Positions 7,365 to 16,602 of a stretch of DNA of 49,872 bases are shown piece after piece. Each line of letters begins with the position of its first letter. Position 1 is the first letter of the stretch. This DNA comes from Acidobacteriota bacterium (GTDB lineage: Bacteria > Acidobacteriota > Vicinamibacteria > Fen-336). The DNA lies in assembly GCA_003222275.1 (NCBI GenBank), contig QHVJ01000111.1, forward strand, positions 1 to 49,872. Direction: 5' to 3'. The notes beneath the pieces are model-generated. The model was given only the letters and a program-made list of their open reading frames with translations, was not told the origin of the DNA and searched no databases. The position numbers and the translations under genes are program-made.

Positions 7365-9676
7365 CCAGCGCCGCGCCGGCCGGCCGGGTGCGCGTCCTCC
7401 ACCTCGAAGACGACGACATGGACGCCGAGCTGATCGAGGCGACGCTCGGCGCCGGTGTCGACTGCGAGGTGCGGCGGGTGGTGACGCGCGCGGAGTACCT
7501 GGCGGCGCTCGAAGAGGGCGGCTTCGACGTCATCCTCGCCGATTACGCGCTTCCGTCCTTCAGTGGGCCCGCCGCCCTCACGGCGGCCCGGGCCCGCCGG
7601 CCCGAGCTGCCGTTCGTCTTCCTGTCCGGAACGCTGGGCGACGAGCGCGCGGTCGACACGCTGAAAGCGGGGGCGACCGACTACGTGCTGAAGGACCACC
7701 TCTCGCGGCTGGTGCCCGTCGTTCGCCGCGCGCTGGACGAGGCCGCCGAACGCGCGGCCCGCCGCGAGGCCGAGAACGCCTTGGCCAGCAGCCAGAGGTT
7801 CCTGCAGCGCATGATCGACGCCACTCCCCACGTGATCTTCGTCTTCGACCTGCCCGCACGGCGGATCCTGTACGTCAACCGGCAGGTCGAGAGCGTGCTG
7901 GGGTACACGCCTCGGGATCTGCAGGAGCTGGGGTCGGACGTGCTGGCGACCGTCACCCACGCCGATGATGCGGGCCGGGTCGACGACCTGCTCGCCCGGC
8001 TCGCCGCCGCCCGGGACGACCAGGTGATCGAGTACGAGCTGCGGGTCAAGAATTCCAAAGGGAGCTGGCGTTCGCTGCAGTTCCGCGACGTGGTCTTCAG
8101 CCGGGCCCCCGACGGGTCCGTGGCGCAGATCCTGAGCGTGGTCGAGGACGTCACCGATCGCCGGCGCGGGGAGGAGCGGCTGCGCGAGCAGGCCGCCATG
8201 CTCGACCTGACCCACGAGGCCATCTTCGTCCAGGACATGGAGTACCGCATCCGCTACTGGAACCGCGGGGCGGAGAAGCTGTACTCCTGGCCGGCCGCAG
8301 ACGCCGTGGGGCAGGACGTCACGCACCTGCTCAACGTCGCGAACCGGAGAGACCTCTTCGAGGCGCGCAGCGCGGTCCTGCAGGACGGCGTGTGGACCGG
8401 GATCCTGCAGCAGCGGACGCGGGACGGCCGCGAGCTGGTCGTCCAGAGCAGCTGGACGCTGGTGCGGGACGAGGCTGGCCCGCCGCGGTCGATCCTCGTC
8501 GTCAACACCGACGTGACCGAGATGCGGAAGCTGGAGACCAAGTTCCTCCGCTCCCAGCGCATGGAGAGCATCGGGACCCTGGCCGGCGGCATCGCCCACG
8601 ACCTCAACAACGTGCTCTCCCCCATCCTCATGGCGGTCGGACTCCTGAGACGGCAGATCAACGACGCCCGCGGCCGGCGGATCCTGGAGACCCTCGATAC
8701 GAGCGCCCAGCGGGGGGCGGACATGATCCGCCAGATCCTGACGTTCGCCCGCGGGGCGGAGGGCGAGCGCGTCGCCCTCCAGCCCGCGCATCTCATCAGG
8801 GAAATGCAGAAGATCGCCGAGGAGACCTTTCCCAAGTCGATCTCCGTCCGCGCCGAGCTGGCCTCGGGGCTCTGGGTCGTTTCCGGGCAGGCGACGCCGC
8901 TGCAGCAGGTGCTGATGAACCTCTGCGTCAACGCCCGGGACGCGATGCCGCAGGGCGGTACCCTGTCCCTCGCGGCCGAGAACGTGACCCTCGACGAGCG
9001 CACCGCCCGCGCCAATCCCAAGGCACGCCCCGGACCCTACGTCCTGATCAAGGTGGCCGACACCGGCTCGGGGATCCCCCCCGAGGTCATGGACCGCATG
9101 TTCGATCCCTTCTTCACCACCAAGGGCCTCGGCCACGGCACGGGCCTGGGCCTGTCCACCACCCTCTCCATCGTCGAGAGCCACGGCGGGTTCGTCGACG
9201 TCTACAGCGAGGTCGGCCGGGGCACCGCGTTCAACGTGTACCTTCCCGCGCTTCCCGCGGGAGCCGAGCCGCGCGCGGCGGAGGCCGCAGAGACGGTCCC
9301 CACCGGCTCCGGCGAGCTGGTGCTGGTGGTGGACGACGAGCCCTCGATCCTGGAGATCACGCGCGCGACGCTGGAGGACAACGGCTACCGGGTCCTGACG
9401 GCCGCCAACGGACGGGCGGCCCTCGCCGCCTACGAGCGCCACCGCGGCAAAGTGGGGGTCGTGCTCACCGACATGTCGATGCCGCTGATGGACGGGCCCA
9501 CGACGATCAAGGCCCTCCTCGCCCTCGACCCGGCCGTCAAGATCATCGCCTGCAGCGGGCTGCGCTCGGACCCGGGCGCCGAGCAGGTCAAAGGCCTGCT
9601 GGTGAAGGCCTTCCTCACCAAGCCCTACACGTCGGCGACGCTCCTGAGCACGCTGCAGAACGTGCTCGCGCGTTGA
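7361..9676 (+). CDS. Hybrid histidine kinase, REC-PAS-PAS-HisKA-HATPase-REC
   Basis: The 771-residue soluble protein starts with a receiver (about 10-125, Asp61 in ILADYALP). Two PAS domains follow (about 146-268 and 278-388), then a HisKA domain with His413 in GGIAHDLNNVLSPI and an HATPase domain with DTGSGIPPE and GTGLGLS. A C-terminal receiver (about 654-768) has Asp704 in VLTDMSMP. The GGIAHDLNN type of H-box is typical of kinases that end in a receiver. An input receiver at the N-terminus suggests it is switched by an upstream kinase, possibly the 5560 kinase through the Rcp1-like regulator. No transmembrane segment is seen, so it is cytoplasmic. No DNA-binding output is encoded nearby. 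Confidence 0.93.
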   Translation: MTSAAPAGRVRVLHLEDDDMDAELIEATLGAGVDCEVRRVVTRAEYLAALEEGGFDVILADYALPSFSGPAALTAARARRPELPFVFLSGTLGDERAVDTLKAGATDYVLKDHLSRLVPVVRRALDEAAERAARREAENALASSQRFLQRMIDATPHVIFVFDLPARRILYVNRQVESVLGYTPRDLQELGSDVLATVTHADDAGRVDDLLARLAAARDDQVIEYELRVKNSKGSWRSLQFRDVVFSRAPDGSVAQILSVVEDVTDRRRGEERLREQAAMLDLTHEAIFVQDMEYRIRYWNRGAEKLYSWPAADAVGQDVTHLLNVANRRDLFEARSAVLQDGVWTGILQQRTRDGRELVVQSSWTLVRDEAGPPRSILVVNTDVTEMRKLETKFLRSQRMESIGTLAGGIAHDLNNVLSPILMAVGLLRRQINDARGRRILETLDTSAQRGADMIRQILTFARGAEGERVALQPAHLIREMQKIAEETFPKSISVRAELASGLWVVSGQATPLQQVLMNLCVNARDAMPQGGTLSLAAENVTLDERTARANPKARPGPYVLIKVADTGSGIPPEVMDRMFDPFFTTKGLGHGTGLGLSTTLSIVESHGGFVDVYSEVGRGTAFNVYLPALPAGAEPRAAEAAETVPTGSGELVLVVDDEPSILEITRATLEDNGYRVLTAANGRAALAAYERHRGKVGVVLTDMSMPLMDGPTTIKALLALDPAVKIIACSGLRSDPGAEQVKGLLVKAFLTKPYTSATLLSTLQNVLAR

Positions 9677-9701
9677 CGGCGCGCAGCGGGGCCGCTACGC
9701 T
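9673..9701 (+). promoter_or_regulatory. Candidate sigma70-type promoter for the DsbA-like gene
   Basis: TTGACG (9673-9678) and TACGCT (9696-9701) are separated by 17 bases. The -10 box ends six bases before the ATG at 9708, so transcription would begin at or next to the start codon. The -35 overlaps the last codons of the hybrid kinase. Confidence 0.45.
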
Positions 9702-9707
9702 CGTTCG

Positions 9708-10748
9708 ATGACACGCCGTCTACTGTCCTCGACGTGCCTGCTCGTCCTCCTGGGGGCGGCCGGCTGTGGCCGCTCGCGGGCCGCCTCACCCCCGGCCGCC
9801 GCCGCCGAAGATCCCCGGAAATCGGTCGCCCAGGTCGGAGGGGCCTCGATCACGCTGGAGGAGGTGGACCGCCGAGCGGCCGGCAAGCTGCAGCGCCTCC
9901 GCAACGAAGAGTACGATGCGCGCCGGCAGGCCCTCGACGAGATCATCATCGAGCGGCTCTTCCAGAAGGAGGCCGCGGAGCGGGGCGTCACGCAGGACGC
10001 CTTGCTGAAGGCCGAGGTCGACGCGAAGGTGACGCCTCCCACCGCCGGGGACGTGAAGGCGATCTACGAGCAGAACCGGGCCGCGGCCGGCACGCGCACC
10101 CTCGCCGAGCTGGCCCCCGTCATCGAGCGCTCGCTGCGCGAGCGTCGCCTGGCCGAGCGCGCGGCGCAGTTCCGGGACGAGCTGAAGGCCAAGACGGGCG
10201 TGAAAGTGACGCTCGACGCGCCCCGGGTTGCGGTGACGGTCCCCGCCGACGCTCCCGCCCTGGGCCCCGCCGGCGCGCCCGTCACGATCGTCGAGTACCT
10301 CGACTATCAGTGCCCGTTTTGCCACCGGGCCCAGGGCGTCGTCGACGAGCTCCTGGACCGCTACGCGGGCAAGGTCCGCTTCGTCCACCGCGACTTCCTG
10401 CTCGGCAAGCCCCGCTCGCTGCCCGCCGCCCGGGCCGCCCGCTGCGCCGGCGAGCAGGGCAAGTTCTGGGAGTACCACCGGAACCTGCTCGTCAGCTCCG
10501 GGGACATGAGCGACGAGGACCTGAGGAACCGGGCGGCGGCGATGGGTCTGGACACCGGGAAGTTCTCCGCCTGCGCGGCGTCCGACCGCTTCGACGCCGA
10601 CATCAAGCGGTCCACGGAATCGGGCAACTCGCTGGGCATCGACGCCACGCCGACCTTCTTCGTCAACGGCCGCCGTCTGACGGGTGCGCTGCCCACCGAC
10701 CAGTTCGCCGAGGTGATCGATAGCGAGCTCGGAAAGCCGGGGGGATAA
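9708..10748 (+). CDS. DsbA-family lipoprotein with SurA-like N-terminal segment
   Basis: The 346-residue product has a lipoprotein signal ending LLGAAGC (Cys20). A helical region follows (about 38-165), starting VAQVGGASITLEEVDRRAA and resembling the SurA/PpiC N-terminal domain. From about residue 175 there is a thioredoxin-fold DsbA/Fernandez-like domain with active-site Cys202-Pro-Phe-Cys205 and a cis-Pro loop in DATPTFFVNG. It is probably anchored in the periplasm and handles disulfide exchange on exported proteins, the N-terminal part perhaps binding clients. It appears to have its own promoter and is not obviously in an operon with the kinases. The parvulin catalytic domain is absent. 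Confidence 0.88.
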   Translation: MTRRLLSSTCLLVLLGAAGCGRSRAASPPAAAAEDPRKSVAQVGGASITLEEVDRRAAGKLQRLRNEEYDARRQALDEIIIERLFQKEAAERGVTQDALLKAEVDAKVTPPTAGDVKAIYEQNRAAAGTRTLAELAPVIERSLRERRLAERAAQFRDELKAKTGVKVTLDAPRVAVTVPADAPALGPAGAPVTIVEYLDYQCPFCHRAQGVVDELLDRYAGKVRFVHRDFLLGKPRSLPAARAARCAGEQGKFWEYHRNLLVSSGDMSDEDLRNRAAAMGLDTGKFSACAASDRFDADIKRSTESGNSLGIDATPTFFVNGRRLTGALPTDQFAEVIDSELGKPGG

Positions 10749-10772
10749 ACGACGACCTCCGCGGTTTTTCTG

Positions 10773-10800
10773 TGGACTTCCCCTCCCAGCGCGCTACAAT
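10773..10800 (+). promoter_or_regulatory. Candidate promoter for speA
   Basis: TGGACT (10773-10778) and TACAAT (10795-10800) are 16 bases apart. Transcription would start near 10807. That lies downstream of an in-frame ATG at 10772 and so argues against that codon as the translation start. Confidence 0.5.
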
Positions 10801-10837
10801 TTCTATTCGTGCGAGCCCGCAGGAGGTGCGAGGAGCG

Positions 10838-12748
10838 TTGCAGACAGAGCTGAGGGCCTGGACCGTCAAGGACTCCCTCGAGCTGTACAACGTCAACGGC
10901 TGGGGACGCGACTTCTTCACCATCAACGAGGCCGGCCACGTCGAAGTGACGCCGGCCGGCCCCGGCTCCGCGCGGATCGACCTCCGGGAGCTGGTCGACG
11001 ACCTCCGCAGCCGCGGCCTCAACATGCCGCTCCTCATCCGGTTCTCCGACATCCTGCGCACGCGCGTCGAGCAGCTGTGCGGCTCGTTCCAGCAGGCCAT
11101 CGCCGAGAACGACTACAAGGGCGCGTACCGGGGCGTCTACCCCATCAAGGTCAACCAGCAGCGCCACGTCGTCGAGGAGCTGACCGAGTACGGCCGGCCT
11201 TTCAACCTCGGCCTCGAGGCCGGGTCCAAGCCCGAGCTGCTGGTGGCCCTCGCGCTCCAGGACAACCCCGACGCCCTCATCCTCTGCAACGGCTACAAGG
11301 ACAAGGCGTACATCGAGACGGCGCTGCTCGCGCAGAAGCTCGGCCGCAAGGTCGTCATCACCATGGACCGGATGGCCGAGATCGACACGATCCTCGCCGC
11401 CTCCCGCGAGCTGGACATCCGTCCCGTCCTCGGCATGCGCGCCCGCCTGGTCACGAAGGGCGCGGGCAAGTGGGTGGAATCGACCGGGGACCGTTCCAAG
11501 TTCGGCCTCACCACGAGCGAGATGGTGGCCACCGTGGAGCGCCTCCGCGCGGAGGGGATGCTGGATTGCCTGCAGCTCCTCCACTTCCACATCGGCTCCC
11601 AGATCACCGCCATCCGGGCGATCAAGGACGCGCTGCGGGAGGCCAGCCGCATCTTCGTCGAGCTGCACGCGCTCGGGGCGAGCATGAAGTACCTCGACTG
11701 CGGGGGCGGCCTGGGCGTGGACTACGACGGCAGCCAGACGAACTTCCACTCCTCGGTGAACTACACGCTGCAGGAATACGCGGCCGACGTCGTGAGCCAG
11801 ATCGCGGAGATCTGCAACGCGAAGGGCGTGCCCCACCCGGACATCATCACGGAGTCGGGCCGGGCGCTCGTCGCCCACCACTCCGTCCTCGTGTTCAACG
11901 TGCTGGGGACGAACGAGATGCTGCTGGGCCACATCCCCGAAACGCTGGGCCGGGACGAGCCGCCCGTGATCCGGCAGCTCTACGAGACGTACCAGGGCGT
12001 GTCGGGCAAGAACTTCCAGGAGTCCTATCACGACGCCCTGCAGTTCAAGGAAGAGGCCATCACCGCGTTCAACCTGGGCGTGCTGGACCTCAAGGCGCGC
12101 GCCCGCGTGGAGCAGCTCTTCTACGCCGTCTGCGAGAAGATCCTGAAGATCGTTCGCGACCTGGCCTACGTTCCCGACGAGCTGGAGGGCCTCGAGAAGC
12201 AGCTCTCCGACACCTACTACTGCAACTTCTCGCTCTTCCAGTCCCTGCCCGACCATTGGGCGGTCCGCCAGCTCTTCCCCACCATGCCCATCGACCGCCT
12301 CAACCGCGTCCCTACCAGGCGGGCCGTGCTCGCCGACCTCACGTGCGACAGCGACGGCAAGATCGACCAGTTCATCGACCTCCGGGACGTGAAGAACTTC
12401 CTGGAGCTGCACCCGGTCAACGGCGAGCCGTACTACATCGCCACCTTCCTCGTCGGGGCCTACCAGGAGATCCTCGGCGATCTCCACAACCTGTTCGGGG
12501 ACACCGACGCCGTCCACGTCAAGCTCGACGGCGACGACTACCGCGTGGAGCACGTGGTGGAGGGCGACTCGGTGGCGGAGGTCCTCACCTACGTCCAGTA
12601 CTCCAAGGACGACCTCATGTCCCGCGTCCGCCGGGCCGTCGAGGTGGCCCTGCGGGAGAAGCGGATCACTCCCGCGGAATCGGGCCGGCTGATGCGCCGC
12701 TACGAGGAAGGCCTCGAAGGCTACACGTACCTCACCGTCAACGACTGA
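10838..12748 (+). CDS. speA: Biosynthetic arginine decarboxylase
   Basis: SpeA makes agmatine from arginine, the first step of the agmatine route to putrescine. The protein (636 residues from TTG) begins in the family manner, WTVKDSLELYNVNGWG. It carries the PLP-binding Lys104 in GVYPIKVNQQRH, HFHIGSQI, the DCGGGLGVDYDGS loop, ESGRALVAHHSV, and the C-terminal TCDSDGKIDQFID active-site region. Length is normal for SpeA. The TTG at 10838 is preferred: AGGAGG at 10821-10826 precedes it and the likely promoter excludes the ATG at 10772. A GTG at 10826 is a second possibility. No other polyamine gene is in the window. Confidence 0.95.
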   Translation: MQTELRAWTVKDSLELYNVNGWGRDFFTINEAGHVEVTPAGPGSARIDLRELVDDLRSRGLNMPLLIRFSDILRTRVEQLCGSFQQAIAENDYKGAYRGVYPIKVNQQRHVVEELTEYGRPFNLGLEAGSKPELLVALALQDNPDALILCNGYKDKAYIETALLAQKLGRKVVITMDRMAEIDTILAASRELDIRPVLGMRARLVTKGAGKWVESTGDRSKFGLTTSEMVATVERLRAEGMLDCLQLLHFHIGSQITAIRAIKDALREASRIFVELHALGASMKYLDCGGGLGVDYDGSQTNFHSSVNYTLQEYAADVVSQIAEICNAKGVPHPDIITESGRALVAHHSVLVFNVLGTNEMLLGHIPETLGRDEPPVIRQLYETYQGVSGKNFQESYHDALQFKEEAITAFNLGVLDLKARARVEQLFYAVCEKILKIVRDLAYVPDELEGLEKQLSDTYYCNFSLFQSLPDHWAVRQLFPTMPIDRLNRVPTRRAVLADLTCDSDGKIDQFIDLRDVKNFLELHPVNGEPYYIATFLVGAYQEILGDLHNLFGDTDAVHVKLDGDDYRVEHVVEGDSVAEVLTYVQYSKDDLMSRVRRAVEVALREKRITPAESGRLMRRYEEGLEGYTYLTVND

Positions 12749-12776
12749 CCGACTGGAAACAACTGCCAGCTCTCAA

Positions 12777-13892
12777 CTAGTGCGGAGCTAGGCGGACGGT
12801 CTTGCCGCTGCTCGCCGACTCCCGCGCCCCCTCGAGGATCTCGGTGACGATCACGTTGTTCGCGAGCGAGGAGAGGCCGGACGGCTTCCGCCCGCGGACG
12901 ACGGCCGCCAGGTAGGAGAGCGAATCGCGCTCGTCGGCGGGCAGCTCGGGCAGGCTGACCGCTTCTTCGTCCGTCTGCCCCGGCCGGCGGACGCGGAGCA
13001 CGCTCCCGCCCACGGCACGGGCGTACCCGCTCTCGCCGTAAACGTCGAGGTCCTTGCGGCCGAACGGCCAGTTCCAGGACGCCTGGATGATCCCCTGCGC
13101 CTTCGGGTACTCGACGAGGACGGTGGCCTCGTCGTCGACCCGGGGGTAGATCTGCGGCTTGATCCGCTGGACGATCGCGGTCACCGCGAGCGGCCGCTGC
13201 CCGTCCATCAGCCACGTCATCAGGTTCGCGCCGTAGCAGCCGAAGTCGTAGAGCGCCCCGGCCCCGTTCTTCACGGGGTCGGTGAGCCAGGCGAAGAACT
13301 CGTCCTGAACGCCGATCTCCTTCGGCCCCTGGTGCCCGTCCATCGCCACCATCTTCCGGATCCCGCCTCCGGCGCGCTCCTCCTTGACGAGCTTCCACAG
13401 CGCGGCGTGGCTCCGGTACCAGGTGGTCTCGTAGTTCACGATCACGGAAATGCCGCCGCCGTGGGCGGCCCGCTCGATCCTTCGCGCATCCTCGACGCTC
13501 ACCGCGAGCGGCTTCTCCATCATCACCGGAATGCGGCGGCGCGCGCAGGCCTCCACGACCTTCGGATGGTCGTACGTGCTCGTGAAGGCGGCCACGGCCT
13601 CGGGCTTCACGCGGTCGAGCATCGCTTCCAGGTCGGTGAAGAAAACGGCCTCGGCCAGGCCGTGGCGCTCCGCGTACTTCCGATGGAGGGCGGGATCGGG
13701 ATCGGCGATGCCCGCGATCTCGACGCCGGGGCGGTTCCTGGCCGCGCGCAGGAAGCCCTCGACGTGGCCGTGGACGAGCCCGGCGATGGCGAGACGAAGG
13801 GGCTGCTCGTCCGCGCCCTCGGCCGAGGCGGCCTCCGGCGAGAGCAGCGCCAGCAGGCCCATCGAAGTCAGCAGGCAGATCGCGGCGCGCAT
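12777..13892 (-). CDS. Exported Gfo/Idh/MocA-family oxidoreductase
   Basis: The product is 371 residues with a Sec-type signal (about 1-24, AAICLLTSMGLLALL then SAEGA). The NAD(P)-binding Rossmann domain begins at LRLAIAGLVHGHVEGF, and the family Glu-Lys-Pro appears in VMMEKPLAVS. The C-terminal alpha/beta domain includes GAGALYDFGCYGANL. Relatives act on sugars, inositols and glycosides, and exported members are common in polymer-degrading bacteria. The ATG at 13892 is chosen because it gives the signal peptide. Longer readings add an unrelated N-terminus. A TATGAT box (13909-13914, minus) lies 16 bases upstream. It is convergent with speA, 28 bases away. The substrate is unknown. Confidence 0.85.
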   Translation of the reverse strand: MRAAICLLTSMGLLALLSPEAASAEGADEQPLRLAIAGLVHGHVEGFLRAARNRPGVEIAGIADPDPALHRKYAERHGLAEAVFFTDLEAMLDRVKPEAVAAFTSTYDHPKVVEACARRRIPVMMEKPLAVSVEDARRIERAAHGGGISVIVNYETTWYRSHAALWKLVKEERAGGGIRKMVAMDGHQGPKEIGVQDEFFAWLTDPVKNGAGALYDFGCYGANLMTWLMDGQRPLAVTAIVQRIKPQIYPRVDDEATVLVEYPKAQGIIQASWNWPFGRKDLDVYGESGYARAVGGSVLRVRRPGQTDEEAVSLPELPADERDSLSYLAAVVRGRKPSGLSSLANNVIVTEILEGARESASSGKTVRLAPH

Positions 13893-16602
13893 GTGGACCG
13901 TGGCCGCAATCATATCGCTTACAATCACGGGCCTGCCTCTCCCACGCGCAAAGATCCTCGCCGTCCCTCCGGGGGCGTGCCTCGCCGCGCTGATCGCCGC
14001 CGTTCCCGTCACCGCCGAGCACGGCCAGCCCGTCGTCCAGGCGGAGCGCGCGCGAACGCCGATCGCAGTGGACGGCCGGCTCGACGAAGAGGCGTGGGGA
14101 CGTGCGCCGGCCTACCGCGGCTTCCGCCAGCGTGACCCGAACGAGGGCGAGGCCGCCACCGAGCCGACGGAGCTGCGCCTCCTGTACGACGAAGACGCGC
14201 TCTACGTCGGCGTCCGGCTCCGCGACGGCGAAGCGGGCCGGATCGTCCGCCAGCTCTCCCGTCGCGACGTGGTCGCCGAGGCCGACAGCTTCTCCCTGTT
14301 CCTCGATCCGCACCACGACCACCTGACGGGCGTCGAGTTCCAGGTGAGCGCCGCGGGCGTGCAGCGAGACTCCATCATCTACGACGACAACTTCGAGGAC
14401 GACTCCTGGGACGCGGTGTGGGAATCGGCGGTGGCGGTGGACTCCGGGGGATGGACGGTGGAGATGCGGATCCCCTTCTCGCAGCTCCGCTTCCCGTCCG
14501 CGCCGCGGCACACGTGGGGCATCAACGCCCGGCGCATCGTGCAGCGCAAGAACGAGGCGTCGTGGCTGGCGCTGGTGCCGAAGAACGAGACCGGCCTCGC
14601 CTCCCGGATGGCGCACCTCGCGGGCATCGAGGGGATCGCGCCCGGCAAGCACCTGGAGCTGCTGCCGTACGCTTCGGCGCGGGAGGAATACGTCGCCCCC
14701 GCGCGTCCGGGCGACCCCTTCAACGACGGCTCGCGAGCCTTCGGCAGCGCCGGCCTCGACCTCAAGTACGGCCTCGCGACGAACATGTCGCTCGTGGCCG
14801 CGTTCAACCCCGACTTCGGCCAGGTGGAAGTGGACCCCGCGGTCGTCAACCTGACCGCCAACGAGACCTTCTTCGAGGAGAAACGTCCGTTCTTCATCGA
14901 GGGGGCCCAGGTCTTCTCGCACTTCGCGCACAGCGGAGCGAGCGAGTACCCGTACTTCTTCTACTTCGAGCCCCAGATCTTCTACTCGCGACGGATCGGG
15001 CGCACGCCCCAGGGACTGCCGGCCGCCCTCTACCTCGACGTTCCCGATGCGACCACGATCCTGGGCGCGACCAAGCTCACCGGCCGCACGCGCGGCGGCT
15101 GGACGGTGGGGGCGCTGGAGGCGGTGACCGGCACCGAGTACGCGCACGTCTCGGACGGGCGGTCGCGGGGGCGGATCGAGGTGGAGCCGCTCACGAACTA
15201 CTTCGTGGCCCGCACTCGCCGTGAGCTGGGACGCCGGGCGGCAATCGGCTTCCTGGCCACCGCGGTCGACCGGCGAGTGCGCACGCCGGAGCTGGAGAGC
15301 CAGCTCGTCGAACGAGCCTACGTCGGCGGCATCGACGGCCACGTCTTCATCGACTCCAAACGGGATTGGGTCGTCTCCGGAGGCATCGCCGGCAGCAACG
15401 TCTCGGGCTCGCGCGCGGCCGTTCTGCGGCTGCAGCGGGGCGCCCTGAGGTACTATCAGCGGCCCGACGCGCCGCACGTGCACGTCGACCCCGCCGCCAC
15501 GTCGCTCTCCGGCTGGAGCGGCAGCCTGAGCGTCAACAAGAACAGCGGCAACGTCACCGTGAACGCCGGGGTGTGGGGCATCAACCCCGGCTTCGAGCCC
15601 AACGATCTCGGCTTCGCCACCCAGGCCGACCGCGGCGGCGCCCACGGCCTCGTGCAGTTCCGCAGGCTCACCCCCGACCGCTGGACCCGCAGCCGCACGG
15701 TCTGGTTCGCGAAATGGTGGACGTTCAACTACGGCCGGGAATCGCAAGGCGACGGTGTGCAGTCGACGGCCAACGTGCAGCTCCTGAACTACTGGCGGCT
15801 CATCCTCAACCTCCAGCGGTCGTGGGCCACGCTCGACGACAGGCTGACGCGCGGCGGCCCGACCGTCGTTCGCCCCGGGATCCAGAGCGCGAACCTGACG
15901 GTCACGACCGACAGCCGGCGCCGGTTCTGGGTGAGCGCGAACGGCATCCTGCAGAAGCGGGACTTCGGAAACTGGAGCCGGACGCTCAGCGCCCAGCTCA
16001 ACTTCAAGCCGTGGGCGGCGCTGACACTCTCGGTGACGCCGTCGCTCCTGCGGATGCGCTCGGTGGCGCAATACCTCACCACCGTGCCCGACGCGACGGC
16101 CACGTCCACCTTCGGCGCCCGGTACGTCTTCGGGAACCTCGGCCAGACCGAGTTGTCGATGCCGCTGCGCGCGAACCTCGTGCTCTCGCCGAAGCTGTCG
16201 CTGCAGGTGTACACGCAGGCGCTCCTCTCCGAAGGCAGCTACGCCGCGATCGAGGAGCTCGCCGCGCCGCGGACGTACGACTTCCCCGCCTACGGGACCG
16301 ACGTCGGCACGCTCGCCTACGATCCCGCCGGCTCGGCGTACCGGATCGATCCCGACGGCGCGGGGCCCGCGGCGTCCTTCCGGCTCGCCGACCCCAACTT
16401 CAACTTCAAGTCCCTGCGCGTGAACGCGGTCGCGCGATGGGAATTCCGGCCCGGGTCGAGCCTGTACGTCGTGTGGACCCAGCGCCGGCAGGACCAGGCC
16501 CATCCCGGCGACTTCGGCTTCGGCCGCGACACGGCTCAGCTCTTCCGGGCGCCGTCCGACGACGTGTTCCTGGTCAAGGTCGCCTGGTGGCTGGGGCGGT
16601 GA
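13891..16602 (+). CDS. DUF5916 outer-membrane protein with N-terminal CBM9-like domain
   Basis: The product is about 900 residues. After a signal region comes a CBM9/DOMON-like beta-sandwich, from IAVDGRLDEEAWGRAPAY to ENTFFEEK-type sequence; the family hallmark NETFFEEKRPFFIEGA is present. The rest is a long beta-barrel ending VFLVKVAWWLGR, as in DUF5916 proteins. Members are predicted surface proteins of Acidobacteriota and Bacteroidota, possibly in carbohydrate or metal uptake; none is well characterised. The start is uncertain. The only nearby ATG (13891) overlaps the divergent gene's start codon. A GTG at 13900, or a CTG at 13933 giving MPLPRAKILAVPP as signal peptide, fits the TACAAT box better. 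The 3' end overlaps the convergent YncE-like gene by 29 bases. Confidence 0.82.
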   Translation: MWTVAAIISLTITGLPLPRAKILAVPPGACLAALIAAVPVTAEHGQPVVQAERARTPIAVDGRLDEEAWGRAPAYRGFRQRDPNEGEAATEPTELRLLYDEDALYVGVRLRDGEAGRIVRQLSRRDVVAEADSFSLFLDPHHDHLTGVEFQVSAAGVQRDSIIYDDNFEDDSWDAVWESAVAVDSGGWTVEMRIPFSQLRFPSAPRHTWGINARRIVQRKNEASWLALVPKNETGLASRMAHLAGIEGIAPGKHLELLPYASAREEYVAPARPGDPFNDGSRAFGSAGLDLKYGLATNMSLVAAFNPDFGQVEVDPAVVNLTANETFFEEKRPFFIEGAQVFSHFAHSGASEYPYFFYFEPQIFYSRRIGRTPQGLPAALYLDVPDATTILGATKLTGRTRGGWTVGALEAVTGTEYAHVSDGRSRGRIEVEPLTNYFVARTRRELGRRAAIGFLATAVDRRVRTPELESQLVERAYVGGIDGHVFIDSKRDWVVSGGIAGSNVSGSRAAVLRLQRGALRYYQRPDAPHVHVDPAATSLSGWSGSLSVNKNSGNVTVNAGVWGINPGFEPNDLGFATQADRGGAHGLVQFRRLTPDRWTRSRTVWFAKWWTFNYGRESQGDGVQSTANVQLLNYWRLILNLQRSWATLDDRLTRGGPTVVRPGIQSANLTVTTDSRRRFWVSANGILQKRDFGNWSRTLSAQLNFKPWAALTLSVTPSLLRMRSVAQYLTTVPDATATSTFGARYVFGNLGQTELSMPLRANLVLSPKLSLQVYTQALLSEGSYAAIEELAAPRTYDFPAYGTDVGTLAYDPAGSAYRIDPDGAGPAASFRLADPNFNFKSLRVNAVARWEFRPGSSLYVVWTQRRQDQAHPGDFGFGRDTAQLFRAPSDDVFLVKVAWWLGR
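13909..13925. promoter_or_regulatory. Paired divergent -10 boxes
   Basis: On minus, TATGAT (13909-13914) faces the oxidoreductase start at 13892. On plus, TACAAT (13920-13925) faces the DUF5916 gene. Neither has a convincing -35. The two boxes are five bases apart, so polymerase binding for one gene should exclude the other. Confidence 0.35.

Noticed and set aside
7250-9442. Very long open frame on minus opposite the hybrid kinase (730 codons).
   Set aside because: It is antisense to a kinase with all motifs, has no recognisable domain and is Arg/Gly/His-rich. High GC gives long shadow frames.
10361-12553. Long minus-strand open frame opposite the DsbA-like gene and speA.
   Set aside because: No domain, low-complexity composition, and a complete speA on plus. 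It is a GC shadow.
12749-12776. Terminator between speA and the oxidoreductase.
   Set aside because: Only a four-base CTGG/CCAG stem is present, too weak to call.
12721-16503. A 1260-codon open frame on minus.
   Set aside because: It runs antisense through the DUF5916 gene and out of frame with the oxidoreductase; it has no domain logic.
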